A model generated the notes under the pieces. It worked only from the letters and a program-made list of their open reading frames with translations, did not search any database and was not told where the DNA came from. Below are positions 44,267 through 54,400 of a stretch of DNA of 64,000 nt, piece after piece. The DNA is from Girardinichthys multiradiatus (Eukaryota; Chordata; Actinopteri; Cyprinodontiformes; Goodeidae), in assembly GCF_021462225.1 (NCBI RefSeq), contig NC_061797.1:4271001-4335000 (forward strand), written 5' to 3'. Each line of letters opens with the position of its first letter. Position 1 is the first letter of the stretch. Made by a program: the position numbers and the translations under genes.

Positions 44267-45834
44267 CAGGTCCTTCTCAAAATATTAGCATATTGTGATA
44301 AAGTTAATTATTTTCCATAATGTAATGATGAAAATTTAACATTCATATATTTTAGATTCATTGCACATTAACTGAAATATTTCAGGTCTTTTATTGTCTT
44401 AATACAGATGATTTTGGCATACAGCTCATGAAAACCCAAAATTCCTATCTCACAAAATTAGCATATTTCATCCGACCAATAAAAGAAAAGTGTTTTTAAT
44501 ACAAAAAACGTCAACCTTCAAATAATCATGTACAGTTATGCACTCAATACTTGGTCAGGAATCCTTTGGCAGAAATGACTGCTTCAATGCGGCGTGGCAT
44601 GGAGGCAATCAGCCTGTGGCACTGCTGAGGTCTTATGGAGGCCCAGGATGCTTCGATAGCGGCCTTTAGCTCATCCAGAGTGTTGGTTCTTGAGTCTCTC
44701 AACGTTCTCTTCACAATATCCCACAGATTCTCTATGGGGTTCAGGTCAGGAGAGTTGGCAGGTCAATTGAGCACAGTGATACCATGGTCAGTAAACCATT
44801 TACCAGTGGTTTTGGCACTGTGAGCAGGTGCCAGGTCGTGCTGAAAAATGAAATCTTCATCTCCATAAAGCTTTTCAGCAGATGGAAGCATGAAGTGCTC
44901 CAAAATCTCCTGATAGCTAGCTGCATTGACCCTGCCCTTGATAAAACACAGTGGACCAACACCAGCAGCTGACACGGCACCCCAGACCATCACTGACTAT
45001 GGGTACTTGACACTGGACTTCTGGCATTTTGGCATTTCCTTCTCCCCAGTCTTCCTCCAGACTCTGGCACCTTGATTTCTGAATGACATGCAGAATTTGC
45101 TTTCATCCGAAAAAAGTACTTTGGACCACTGAGCAACAGTCCAGTGCTACTTCTCTGTAGCCCAGGTCTGGGGAATGCGGCACCTGTAGCCCATTTACTG
45201 CACATGCCTGAGCACGGTGGCTCTGGATGTTTCTACTCCAGACTCAGTCCACTGCTTCCGCAGGTCCCCCAAGGTCTGGAATCGGCCCTTCTCCACAATC
45301 TTCCTCAGGGTCCGGTCACCTCTTCTCGTTGTGCAGCGTTTTCTGCCACACTTTTTCCTTCCCACAGACTTCCCACTGAGGTGCCTTGATACAGCACTCT
45401 GGGAACAGCCTATTCGTTCAGAAATTTCTTTCTGTGTCTTACCCTCTTGCTTGAGGGTGTCAATAGTGGCCTTCTGGACAGCAGTCAGGTCGGCAGTCTT
45501 ACCCATGATTGGGGTTTTGAGTGATGAACCAGGCTGGGAGTTTTAAAGGCCTCAGGAATCTTTTGCAGGTGTTTAGAGTTAACTCGTTGATTCAGATGAT
45601 TAGGTTCATAGCTCGTTTAGAGACCCTTTTAATGATATGCTAATTTTGTGAGATAGGAATTTTGGGTTTTCATGAGCTGTATGCCAAAATCATCTGTATT
45701 AAGACAATAAAAGACCTGAAATATTTCAGTTAGTGTGCAATGAATCTAAAATATATGAATGTTAAATTTTCATCATTACATTATGGAAAATAATGAACTT
45801 TATCACAATATGCTAATATTTTGAGAAGGACCTG
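44267..45834 (-). mobile_element. Tc1 family A, copy 4 (1568 bp, 42-bp deletion subfamily)
   Basis: TA at 44265-44266 and 45835-45836, intact long inverted repeats. Same length and same 42-bp deletion junction (CCCAGGTC|TGGGG at about 45168) as copy 1. Confidence 0.95.
44544..45506 (-). pseudogene. Tc1-like transposase, four nonsense codons, 14-residue deletion
   Basis: Frame collinear with copy 1 (320 codons) but stopped at codons corresponding to Glu in VQEMG, Gln in EKQHW, Gln in YPQSV and Trp in LNWPAN. The Glu loss is a transversion; the other three are CpA/TpG-type transitions. Not functional. Confidence 0.93.
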
Positions 45835-45836
45835 TA

Positions 45837-47500
45837 CTTGAAAAATGCAGAACTAACCCACACATAAAACACATAACATAAAACCCCAGATAAAACAAAG
45901 CACCCATGTGGTGTCTGAAATCCTCTGATCTGGGAAGAGTCTGTTACAAAACCATAAGTTAATGCTGGGAAGTCATGAGGTCAGGAAGAATTTGTGATGA
46001 AATCTGCTAAGACACTCCACTCATAAATCCTCTACTTGGAAATTAGATATGGGCTTTAAACATTTAGTGATGTTTTACCCAGAAATGTGTCATAGTCATG
46101 TGAAAAAGATGGACCACCCCATTAAATTTTCAGTTCTTCCTAAATAAATCTTAATGCATCAAAATCTGTGTTTTAAAATATATTTCTGGACAAGAAAGAA
46201 GACTAACTTGTGTTGCTCAGTAAATAAAAGAGTAATAAAAGTGTCTCTGCTCTGCTCTCAATCTATATCATAGCAATCAGTCTGTTTGAATTCTGGGAAG
46301 AAAAGCTGTACCTCATATAAAATTATACATTTAAATGTAATTCTACTGTAATTCCACATCTCGAATTTGATGATTCGTCTGTGAGAGAACCTTCTCTTTT
46401 GTGCTTTATCTGAAACACGGTCAGAGAGCATTGTTAGATCTCTTCAGGGCAGAAACTTGTGTGTACAGATGCAGTTTGTTAGCTTACCTTGCTTCCTGGA
46501 GGGGAGAAAAAAAGCCCTTCCCAGGTCATTGTAGCTGTGTTGGGCGTTACCTGAAGAATGTTATACAAAGAAAGTATCTGCTGCTGGAGGGGGGTGGCAC
46601 AGAGGATTGTACTGTCTGCTTCTCTTTCCTACAGCAAACATAAACAGCCAGCTGGAGTGGAAACAGCTGCCCTAACCTTCTGTGTTTGATGGCTGTTAGT
46701 GGAAAGGTGAGTCTCTGCTTTACTTTGACCTTAATATGTCGTTTTTAATCTGAATGTCCCTTCCAGTTTGTAGGTTTTTGTGCAGTACTGGATGTAGAAA
46801 CCTGCTGCTGGAGGGTTCATTTTTTTGTCCCAAAAGTTAGTACATTTTTGTTTTAATGCTGTGAAAAGCTTGCTATTTGAGATAAATAAGATCCTATTTA
46901 TTTAAAATGAACAATATCTTTTTATTGATATCTGGGTTTGTCCTGTGAGATCGGAGCTGAAATCTCACCTGACAGGAGTGCATTCTGAATCACTGGAGAT
47001 ATATTGTTGCAATGCTTTCCTGAAAGTGTGCAAAGATCACTACACCTGCTGTAATACTGTTGAATTATTGCCCTATTATTGGCTTCATTTAGAACAGGTG
47101 GAGTTTAAACAGGAAGCAGATACACAATCTGTATTTGATGTAGACCTAAATATATCATTTGGCAAAGCTAAAGCACAATATTACAACACAATATTGTTGT
47201 ACCAGTGCATGATCTTATAATTGTGTACGAACCATAGTATAAACCAATTAATAAAACGTGTCTAACATTAGTGGAATGATTTAGGCTTTAGATTTTTCCC
47301 CCGTCAGTATCGGCTTCAATCATTTCTGTTAAAAATCAACCTGATGACACACTCCCTCACTGTGTGCTTAGCTTTGTTTGCCAGTTCAAAGGGAAATCAA
47401 TAATATGGGTTGCCTGACTGCGGTTTCTATTAACATTGCAGTAATTTCCCCTGTTTTATTTGTTTTATCCCATATCTGATCTTGAATGAAGCCTCTTATT
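45837..47500. other. Unassigned lins1-cers3 intergenic sequence with a possible untranslated exon
   Basis: No conserved coding sequence. A donor-like GGAAAG|GTGAGT at 46706/46707 follows somewhat GC-richer sequence (46400-46700) and could belong to a cers3 5'UTR exon; that is speculation from position alone. Confidence 0.25.
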
Positions 47501-47508
47501 CTGGTGCT

Positions 47509-47938
47509 GCGGTGCCTTGCAAAAGTATTCATACATCTTAAACCTCTACAACTTCTTACAAAGTAAAATCTGAAGGTTGTGGTGTGTTTTATTTTTTTTT
47601 TCAGTCCCCTTTATTCTGATACCCCTAAATAAAGTCCAGTGCAATCAGTTACTTTCAAACCCTTAAACAATTAAGTCCAAATGCATTTATACTCCTGGCA
47701 GATTTGGGTTTAAAATCATTTTACAGGCATGTTTCTTCTTGCTTGAACTAATAGTAGTGTTTTGGAGTGCCCCAACCAGAGTCCTGACTTGAATCTGATA
47801 AAGAATCTGTGGAGGGTGCTAAAGATTAGGGTTAGTTTGTACATAAAACCAATAGAATAGGGTGTATTCATGTTTGAAGATGTAACTTCACAAAATGCAA
47901 AGAAGTTCAACGGGTGTGAATACCTTTGCAAAGCACTG
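47509..47938 (+). mobile_element. Short internally deleted Tc1-like element
   Basis: Inverted ends GGTGCCTTGCAAAAGTATTC and (right, inverted) CAGTGCTTTGCAAAGGTATT enclose about 430 bp with a transposase scrap LECPNQSPDLNLIKNLWRVL (about 47765-47825), in which Lys replaces the catalytic Glu. Confidence 0.7.
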
Positions 47939-48110
47939 TATATGTATTACAAGGTGGAGCATTTTATTTTACATTTCATTTGACATTTATAAGTTGCTGA
48001 GTCACATACTATCTATGAAATACAACAGTTTCTTTACACTGAAATATGTGAAAATAAATGTAAGGCTATGCTAAAGCAAAAGCCACATCCTTTAGATTGT
48101 GTTTCATATA

Positions 48111-49720
48111 CAGGTCCTTCTCAAAATATTAGCATATTGTGATAAAGTTCATTATTTTCCATAATGTCATGATGAAAATTTAACATTCATATATTTTAGA
48201 TTCATTGCACACTAACTGAAATATTTCAGGTCTTTTATTGTCTTAATACGGATGATTTTGGCATACAGCTCATGAAAACCCAAAATTCCTATCTCACAAA
48301 ATTAGCATATTTCATCCGACCAATAAAATAAAAGTGTTTTTAATACAAAAAACGTCAACCTTCAAATAATCATGTACAGTTATGCACTCAATACTTGGTC
48401 TGGAATCCTTTTGCAGAAATGACTGCTTCAATGCGGCGTGGCATGGAGGCAATCAGCCTGTGGCACTGCTGAGGTCTTATGGAGGCCCAGGATGCTTCGA
48501 TAGCGGCCTTTAGCTCATCCAGAGTGTTGGGTCTTGAGTCTCTCAACGTTCTCTTCACAATATCCCACAGATTCTCTATGGGGTTCAGGTCAGGAGAGTT
48601 GGCAGGCCAATTGAGCACAGTGATACCATGGTCAGTAAACCATTTACCAGTGGTTTTGACACTGTGAGCAGGTGCCAGGTCGTGCTGAAAAATGAAATCT
48701 TCATCTCCATAAAGCTTTTCAGCAGATGGAAGCATGAAGTGCTCCAAAATCTCCTGATAGCTAGCTGCATTGACCCTGCCCTTGATAAAACACAGTGGAC
48801 CAACACCAGCAGCTGACACGGCACCCCAGACCATCACTGACTGTGGGTACTTGACACTGGACTTCTGGCATTTTGGCATTTCCTTCTCCCCAGTCTTCCT
48901 CCAGACTCTGGCACCTTGATTTCCGAATGACATGCAGAATTTGCTTTCCTCCGAAAAAAGTACTTTGGACCACTGAGCAACAGTCCAGTGCTGCTTCTCT
49001 GTAGCCCGGGTCAGGCGCTTCTGCCGCTGTTTCTGATTCAAAAGTGGCTTGACCTGGGGAATGCGGCACCTGTAGCCCATTTCCTGCACACGCCTGTGCA
49101 CGGTGGCTCTGGATGTTTCTACTCCAGACTCAGTCCACTGCTTCCGCAGGTCCCCCAAGGTCTGGAATCGGCCCTTCTCCACAATCTTCCTCAGGGTCCG
49201 GTCACCTCTTCTCGTTGTGCAGCGTTTTCTGCCACACTTTTTCCTTCCCACAGACTTCCCACTGAGGTGCCTTGATACAGCACTCTGGGAACAGCCTATT
49301 CGTTCAGAAATTTCTTTCTGTGTCTTACCCTCTTGCTTGAGGGTGTCAATAGTGGCCTTCTGGACAGCAGTCAGGTCGGCAGTCTTACCCATGATTGGGG
49401 TTTTGAGTGATGAACCAGGCTGGGAGTTTTAAAGGCCTCAGGAATCTTTTGCAGGTGTTTAGAGTTAACTCGTTGATTCAGATGATTAGGTTCATAGCTC
49501 GTTTAGAGACCCTTTTAATGATATGCTAATTTTGTGAGATAGGAATTTTGGGTTTTCATGAGCTGTATGCCAAAATCATCCGTATTAAGACAATAAAAGA
49601 CCTGAAATATTTCAGTTAGTGTGCAATGAATCTAAAATATATGAATGTTAAATTTTCATCATGACATTATGGAAAATAATTAACTTTATCACAATATGCT
49701 AATATTTTGAGAAGGACCTG
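48111..49720 (-). mobile_element. Tc1 family A, copy 5 (1610 bp, full-length frame)
   Basis: TA at 48109-48110 and 49721-49722. The 200-bp inverted repeats run 48111-48310 and 49521-49720. Each holds two transposase-binding-like direct repeats (outer TCTCAAAATATTAGCATAT at 48119-48137, inner TCTCACAAAATTAGCATAT at 48292-48310), the IR/DR architecture known from Sleeping Beauty-type Tc1 elements. Confidence 0.97.
48388..49392 (-). CDS. Tc1-like transposase, full-length open frame with catalytic Asp to Glu change
   Basis: 334 residues with no stop or frameshift. Domain order: N-terminal paired-like helix-turn-helix pair (residues about 10-110, with KTQKEISERIGCSQSAVSRH and the basic GRKKCGRKR), linker with KPLLNQKQRQKRL (the piece deleted in copies 1 and 4), then the DDE core. 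Aspartate 238 (FQHDLAPAHS) and glutamate 273 (DLNPIENLW) are separated by 34 residues as in DD34E Tc1 transposases. Residue 148, the first catalytic Asp in sister copies (FSDESKF), is Glu here (GAG at 48951-48949 instead of GAT). Family knowledge predicts loss of cut-and-paste activity. DNA binding could persist. Confidence 0.93.
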   Translation of the reverse strand: MGKTADLTAVQKATIDTLKQEGKTQKEISERIGCSQSAVSRHLSGKSVGRKKCGRKRCTTRRGDRTLRKIVEKGRFQTLGDLRKQWTESGVETSRATVHRRVQEMGYRCRIPQVKPLLNQKQRQKRLTRATEKQHWTVAQWSKVLFSEESKFCMSFGNQGARVWRKTGEKEMPKCQKSSVKYPQSVMVWGAVSAAGVGPLCFIKGRVNAASYQEILEHFMLPSAEKLYGDEDFIFQHDLAPAHSVKTTGKWFTDHGITVLNWPANSPDLNPIENLWDIVKRTLRDSRPNTLDELKAAIEASWASIRPQQCHRLIASMPRRIEAVISAKGFQTKY

Positions 49721-49924
49721 TAAATAAATTCATAAAGTAATGTATATTGTGTAGGGGAGAGTCAATTGAACGTATCAGCAGAACTTGCTTTAACTGTGTT
49801 TACATTTATACATAACTTTCTTAAATGTAATTCTCTGCCCTTAGTTTATGTTTCATCTTCCAACATTTTCTTATTTGCTAAGTTAGATTTCCTGTACTAG
49901 TAGTTTTGTCTTTTTCTTTTGTTT

Positions 49925-49995
49925 GTCTCATTTTTACTCCAACCCTGTAGCCCAGCGACTCATGAGGATAAGTGGGTATAGACAATGGATGGATG
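49925..49995 (+). repeat. SINE tail fragment
   Basis: GATAAGTGGGTATAGACAAT followed by GGATGGATG matches the 3' end of the SINE at 56060-56373. Confidence 0.6.
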
Positions 49996-50119
49996 TTTAA
50001 TCTGAGTCATTCAAAATTGTCACAATGTCATTTTACACTTTTAAAGACAAATAGAACAAAGAGGTTTATGATTAATTATACTTAGGAGAAAAAGTAAGAA
50101 ACCTAATGGACTGAATTTA

Positions 50120-50336
50120 TATTTCACTTTTCCAGTCATACAGACCGCTCAAAGCGCTTTACACTAGAGCCACATTCACTAATGCTCACACATTCATAGA
50201 CCAATATGCAGATCGGTAGGCAACTTGAGGTTAAGTGCCTTGCCCAGGGGCACATCAATAGACAGGAGGAAGCTGGAATCAAACCCACAACCTTGTGATT
50301 GCAAGACAACTACTCTTCCTACCGAGCCACAGTCTC
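50120..50336 (-). repeat. tRNA-derived SINE, reverse orientation
   Basis: On the minus strand the head reads GTGGCTCGGTAGGAAGAGTA (A-box-like) and then GGTTGTGGGTTTGATTCCAG (B-box-like), the spacing of a tRNA promoter, followed by a non-tRNA body. A related fragment lies at about 33545-33610. Confidence 0.6.
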
Positions 50337-50339
50337 CTC

Positions 50340-51317
50340 AAACTAGTGTTTGGTTAATTATTTCTTTGTTGTAGTTGCATGTTATATCCTTGAAAAGCCT
50401 GTTTATTTCCATTTAAATGGTGCCACATTGGTGAGGAAAATGTGTTTGTGAGTTGAGCAGCTGAGTTGAGTATATCTAAACTCTTTTTGAGTAGAAGAGT
50501 GACAGCTGCAGCAGAAACTTGGAATCCAGTCAAACAATACTGAATAGCAAAAGCAACAAGGGCACAGGGAGTTACTTCAAAAGCAGTTTAATGATTATCC
50601 ATGCACACACTATAGAGGGTTTATCCAGAGTGGATCCAGTTTAGGAGCAACAAGGGAATACTGGCATTCCTGTTCTCCACCTTTTGTTAGGATTTCAGAA
50701 GTGAGTTAGACAACACTTCAGCTTCCACACCTTAGTAATAGGCACCTGGTCAGCATCAGCGTGCCCCTATCATCTGCACCTGTTTTCATGATACTTTCAT
50801 CGTCAGCATTTGCAGTATTTATTTTTCTCCTCTTTCTCTGGGTGGATGAGTCTGGGCGTGAGGGACGATTGTTACAAAGGTGTGGTTTTGGAACCAAAGG
50901 AAGGATGGAGAGGTCAATATTTGTTTAGGAAATATGTACAGGGCATCTGTCACATCTGTAACTGTAGTCTTTGTTTGAGGTTCCCTCTGGTATTTTATCT
51001 TTATTGATGTTGGTCTGTCAGTGTTACACTTAGAACTTTGGCATACAGAGGAACAAATAAAGCAGAATAATTAATGAACTGACCATGTCTATATGTGTTT
51101 CCTCCAGGTTTCCTTCCATACTCCAAAAACATCATGTTAGGCTTGTAGGTGATTCTGCATTGACCTCAGGAGCAAGTGAGCTGGTACATACTGTGCTTGG
51201 ACACAACTGGTTCCAAAAACTGATGACATTTTCTGATGAAATGTACCTTTTGTCAGCTGTCTCTTTCTTACACCCTGTTTGCTTTGCATACCCCTTCAGC
51301 CTGGTTACAGAAGAGAG
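50340..51317. other. cers3 upstream region
   Basis: No conserved coding sequence. 51095-51135 resembles an internal piece of the SINE at 56060-56373. A likely acceptor (CCCCTTCAG at 51299 or GTTACAG at 51310) lies just before the cers3 start codon, so a 5'UTR intron ends here and the promoter must be further upstream. Confidence 0.45.
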
Positions 51318-51490
51318 ATGTTTGACACTCTGTATAAGTGGTTCTGGTGGGACAAACTCTGGCTGCCTGCTGAGCTGTCGTGGGCTGACTTGGAAGATAA
51401 GGAAGGCCGGGTCTACGCCAAAGCCTCACATCTCTATGTCACAGTACCATATGCCTTTGGCTTTTTACTCGTCAGATACCTGTTTGAAAG
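51318..51490 (+). CDS. cers3: cers3 coding exon 1
   Basis: Starts [17 protein letters not shown], the conserved CERS N terminus; ends FER with the Arg codon split at AAAG|GTATGA. Confidence 0.95.
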
Positions 51491-54400
51491 GTATGATCCA
51501 CACAGAGTTTACATTCAGATCAGAACCTCAGTGTTATGTGTGCTATACATTTCTTTATTTGAAATAAAGTTCAATGAAAACGTTTCAAGATTGATAGAAA
51601 GTCCTTTTTAAATAGATTCAGAGAAGTGTGTTATTCCTTCCAGAGCTGTATTGTAGTGGTATTTTATTTATCCAACATATTAAGCCTTTAGTTATAATAC
51701 CAATCAACAGAAAGTTGTGTCATAAGAAGCTCATCTGATTACATTAAGTTCTTGTCTTTGCAGTAGCTCTTCATACAGTGGAAAGGAATGACTCCTTTTT
51801 AACAGGAGAAAATCTCCACCAGAGCCAGGCTCAGTATGAGTGGCCTTCTAACACCACTGGCTGAGGGTTCAGATGACAGAGCAGACCCAGCAAAATACAA
51901 CACCAAGGCACTGAGCCAGTAGTACTTTCTACGAAGAAAGAACTGAGAGTAAAAGCTCTGTCTATCTCAATAGAGATACAGTTAAACACTGATACTCTGA
52001 GCCAGGCGTATTTTCTATCCAATCAAACATTTTTTTCATTGTTTGTGGAGCCAACATTGGAATGACATGCTCAAATTCTTCTCCACTGACACTACCACAT
52101 CTAGTACTGAATGTGTGTTTAATGTAATGCAGGTGGATAGCAGCACCTCTCGCAATCTCCGCTGGAATCAGACATCGAGTCCATTTGAGGGTAGAACACA
52201 ACCCCATCCTGGAGCTCTTCTACACTACTCACAGTAGAAATCCACTTCAGGTAAAAAAATAAATTAAAAACATACCTGCCAGTACTGGAAGTGTTATCCG
52301 TGAGCACTGGCCATGAATAGTGTTGTGTCCAAAACTGAAGAGCAGCACCTTGGTTGATGTTCTAAATTGGGGTGACGGTGGCAACAGTGATAGCGAACCC
52401 CCGCTCGTTGTGTCCTTGGGCAAGACACTTCACCCACCATGCCGGCTGACAGTGGTCAGAGGGCTCGGTGGCAGCTGTACCTCTGATTGGTTGTAAATAG
52501 ACACTCGATCCCCCATGGCTTCGCAAAACATCAGTACGAAAAGTGAATGAAGGAAAAAACAAATGAGCATAATAAAATGCTTTAAAAAACAGGGATCATG
52601 CAGGGATAAAAACTTCAATGATTAATGGGTCATTTTTTAGATATATGGAATGCATTGATTTTCAACAAACAAAGAAACACAAAATGCAACTTGCTTTTAT
52701 TTCTATAAAAAAGATTTTTCAGAGATGAAAGTTATTTTAAGAATTTAAGAATTTCATGACTGAAAAAGCAGCACAAATCCCCCTTCCAAACACATGCTAT
52801 TAACATACGAATATATTTTGAAACATGTTACATTTAAACACATTTATTCAACTTTTCAGGCTGACATCAATGGGCTGTCTAAGAAAAGCAGTTTGCCAGT
52901 CAGACAAATTGAACGCTGGTTCCGAAGAAGACGGCAACAGGACCATCCCGGAGTCCTAAAGAAATTCAGAGAGGCCAGGTCACTATGTTTCTGTGACTGT
53001 ATGTATGCATGTCTGGATGTTTGTTTGTGAGGTAAAATGAGATGTGAAAAAAGTACTACCTGAACAACTGTACAAAGCTAACATTGTGACACGCCCAGTG
53101 AGCAAAAGACCTGATTTCAGAGCTATAGTTAGAAGTAATTAAAAGCCTATTTGTAACTGAATTTTTTTAAACCTACAGTATATACACTTCTCAAAAAAAT
53201 AAAGGGAACATTCAAATAACACATCCTAGATCTGAACGAATGAAATATTCTCATTGAATACTATGTTCTCTACAAAGTTGAATGTGCTGACAACAAAATC
53301 AGACAAAAATCATCAATGGAAATCAAATTTATTAACCAATGGAGGCCTGGATTTGGAGTCAACCACAAAATTAAAGTGGAAAAACACACTAGAGGCTGAT
53401 CCAACTTTGATGTAATGTCCTTAAAACAAGTCAAAATGAGGCTCAGTATTGTGTGTGACCTCCACGTTCCTGTATGACCTCCCTACAACGCCTGGACATG
53501 CTCCTGATGAGACGGCAGATGGTCTCCTGAGGGATCTCCTCCCAGACCTGGACTGAAGCATCCACCAACTCCTGGACAGTCTGTGGTGCAACGTGACGTT
53601 GGTGGATGGAGCGAGACATGATGTCCCAGATGTGCTCCATCGGATTCAGGTCTGGGGAACGGGCGGGCCAGTCCATAGCTTCAATGTCTTCATCTTGCAG
53701 GAACTGCTGACACACTCCAGCCACATGAGGTCTAGCATTGTCCTGCATTAGGAGGAACCCAGGGACAACCGCACCAGCATATGGTCTCACAAGGGGTCTG
53801 AGAATCTCATCTCAGTACCTAATGGCAGTCAGGTTACCTCTGGCGAGCACATCCATTTGCGCAACAACATGTGAAATTGATTGTCAATCAGTGTTGCTTC
53901 CTAAGTGGACAGTTTGATTTCACAGAAGTTTGATTTACTTGGAGTTATATTGTGTTCCCTTTTTATTTTTTTGAGCAGTGTATTTCACCTAGCTTTAGAC
54001 CAAACAAAACTGTCTGGTCTAAAAGTGGTCTAAAACTTAAACGTAATATAATTGTAAGTTCATATGTCATAAAAAGTATTTAAATACAAAAATGCCAGAA
54101 AGCATAAATTGAATCTCAGCTTAATTTTATTCAGATATGAAACTCATATGTTAGGATTAATAGGAATGTATGTACCTGACTGTTGTGAAGTGCCTTGAGA
54201 CAACATGTGTTGTAAATTGGCGCTATATAAATAAACTGAATTGAATTGAATATTATTACAATAAATGGATTGCTTTCACACAGTGATTTATTTTAAGCAT
54301 TTATTTCTGTTAATTTGGATAATTATGGCTCACAGCAGATGAAAATACGAAATTCTGTCTCTCCAGAGTGCCGCATCCAAGCATATTAATGCAAAGTAAA

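Noticed and set aside
46401..46643. 80-codon frame upstream of cers3
   Set aside because: No similarity to any family I recognise; at best part of an untranslated exon.
46945..47220. 91-codon plus-strand frame
   Set aside because: No recognisable domain, AT-rich, no splice context linking it to lins1 or cers3.
51085..51567. 160-codon frame overlapping cers3 exon 1 in another frame
   Set aside because: The cers3 frame starting at 51318 matches the family N terminus; the longer frame is a shadow.
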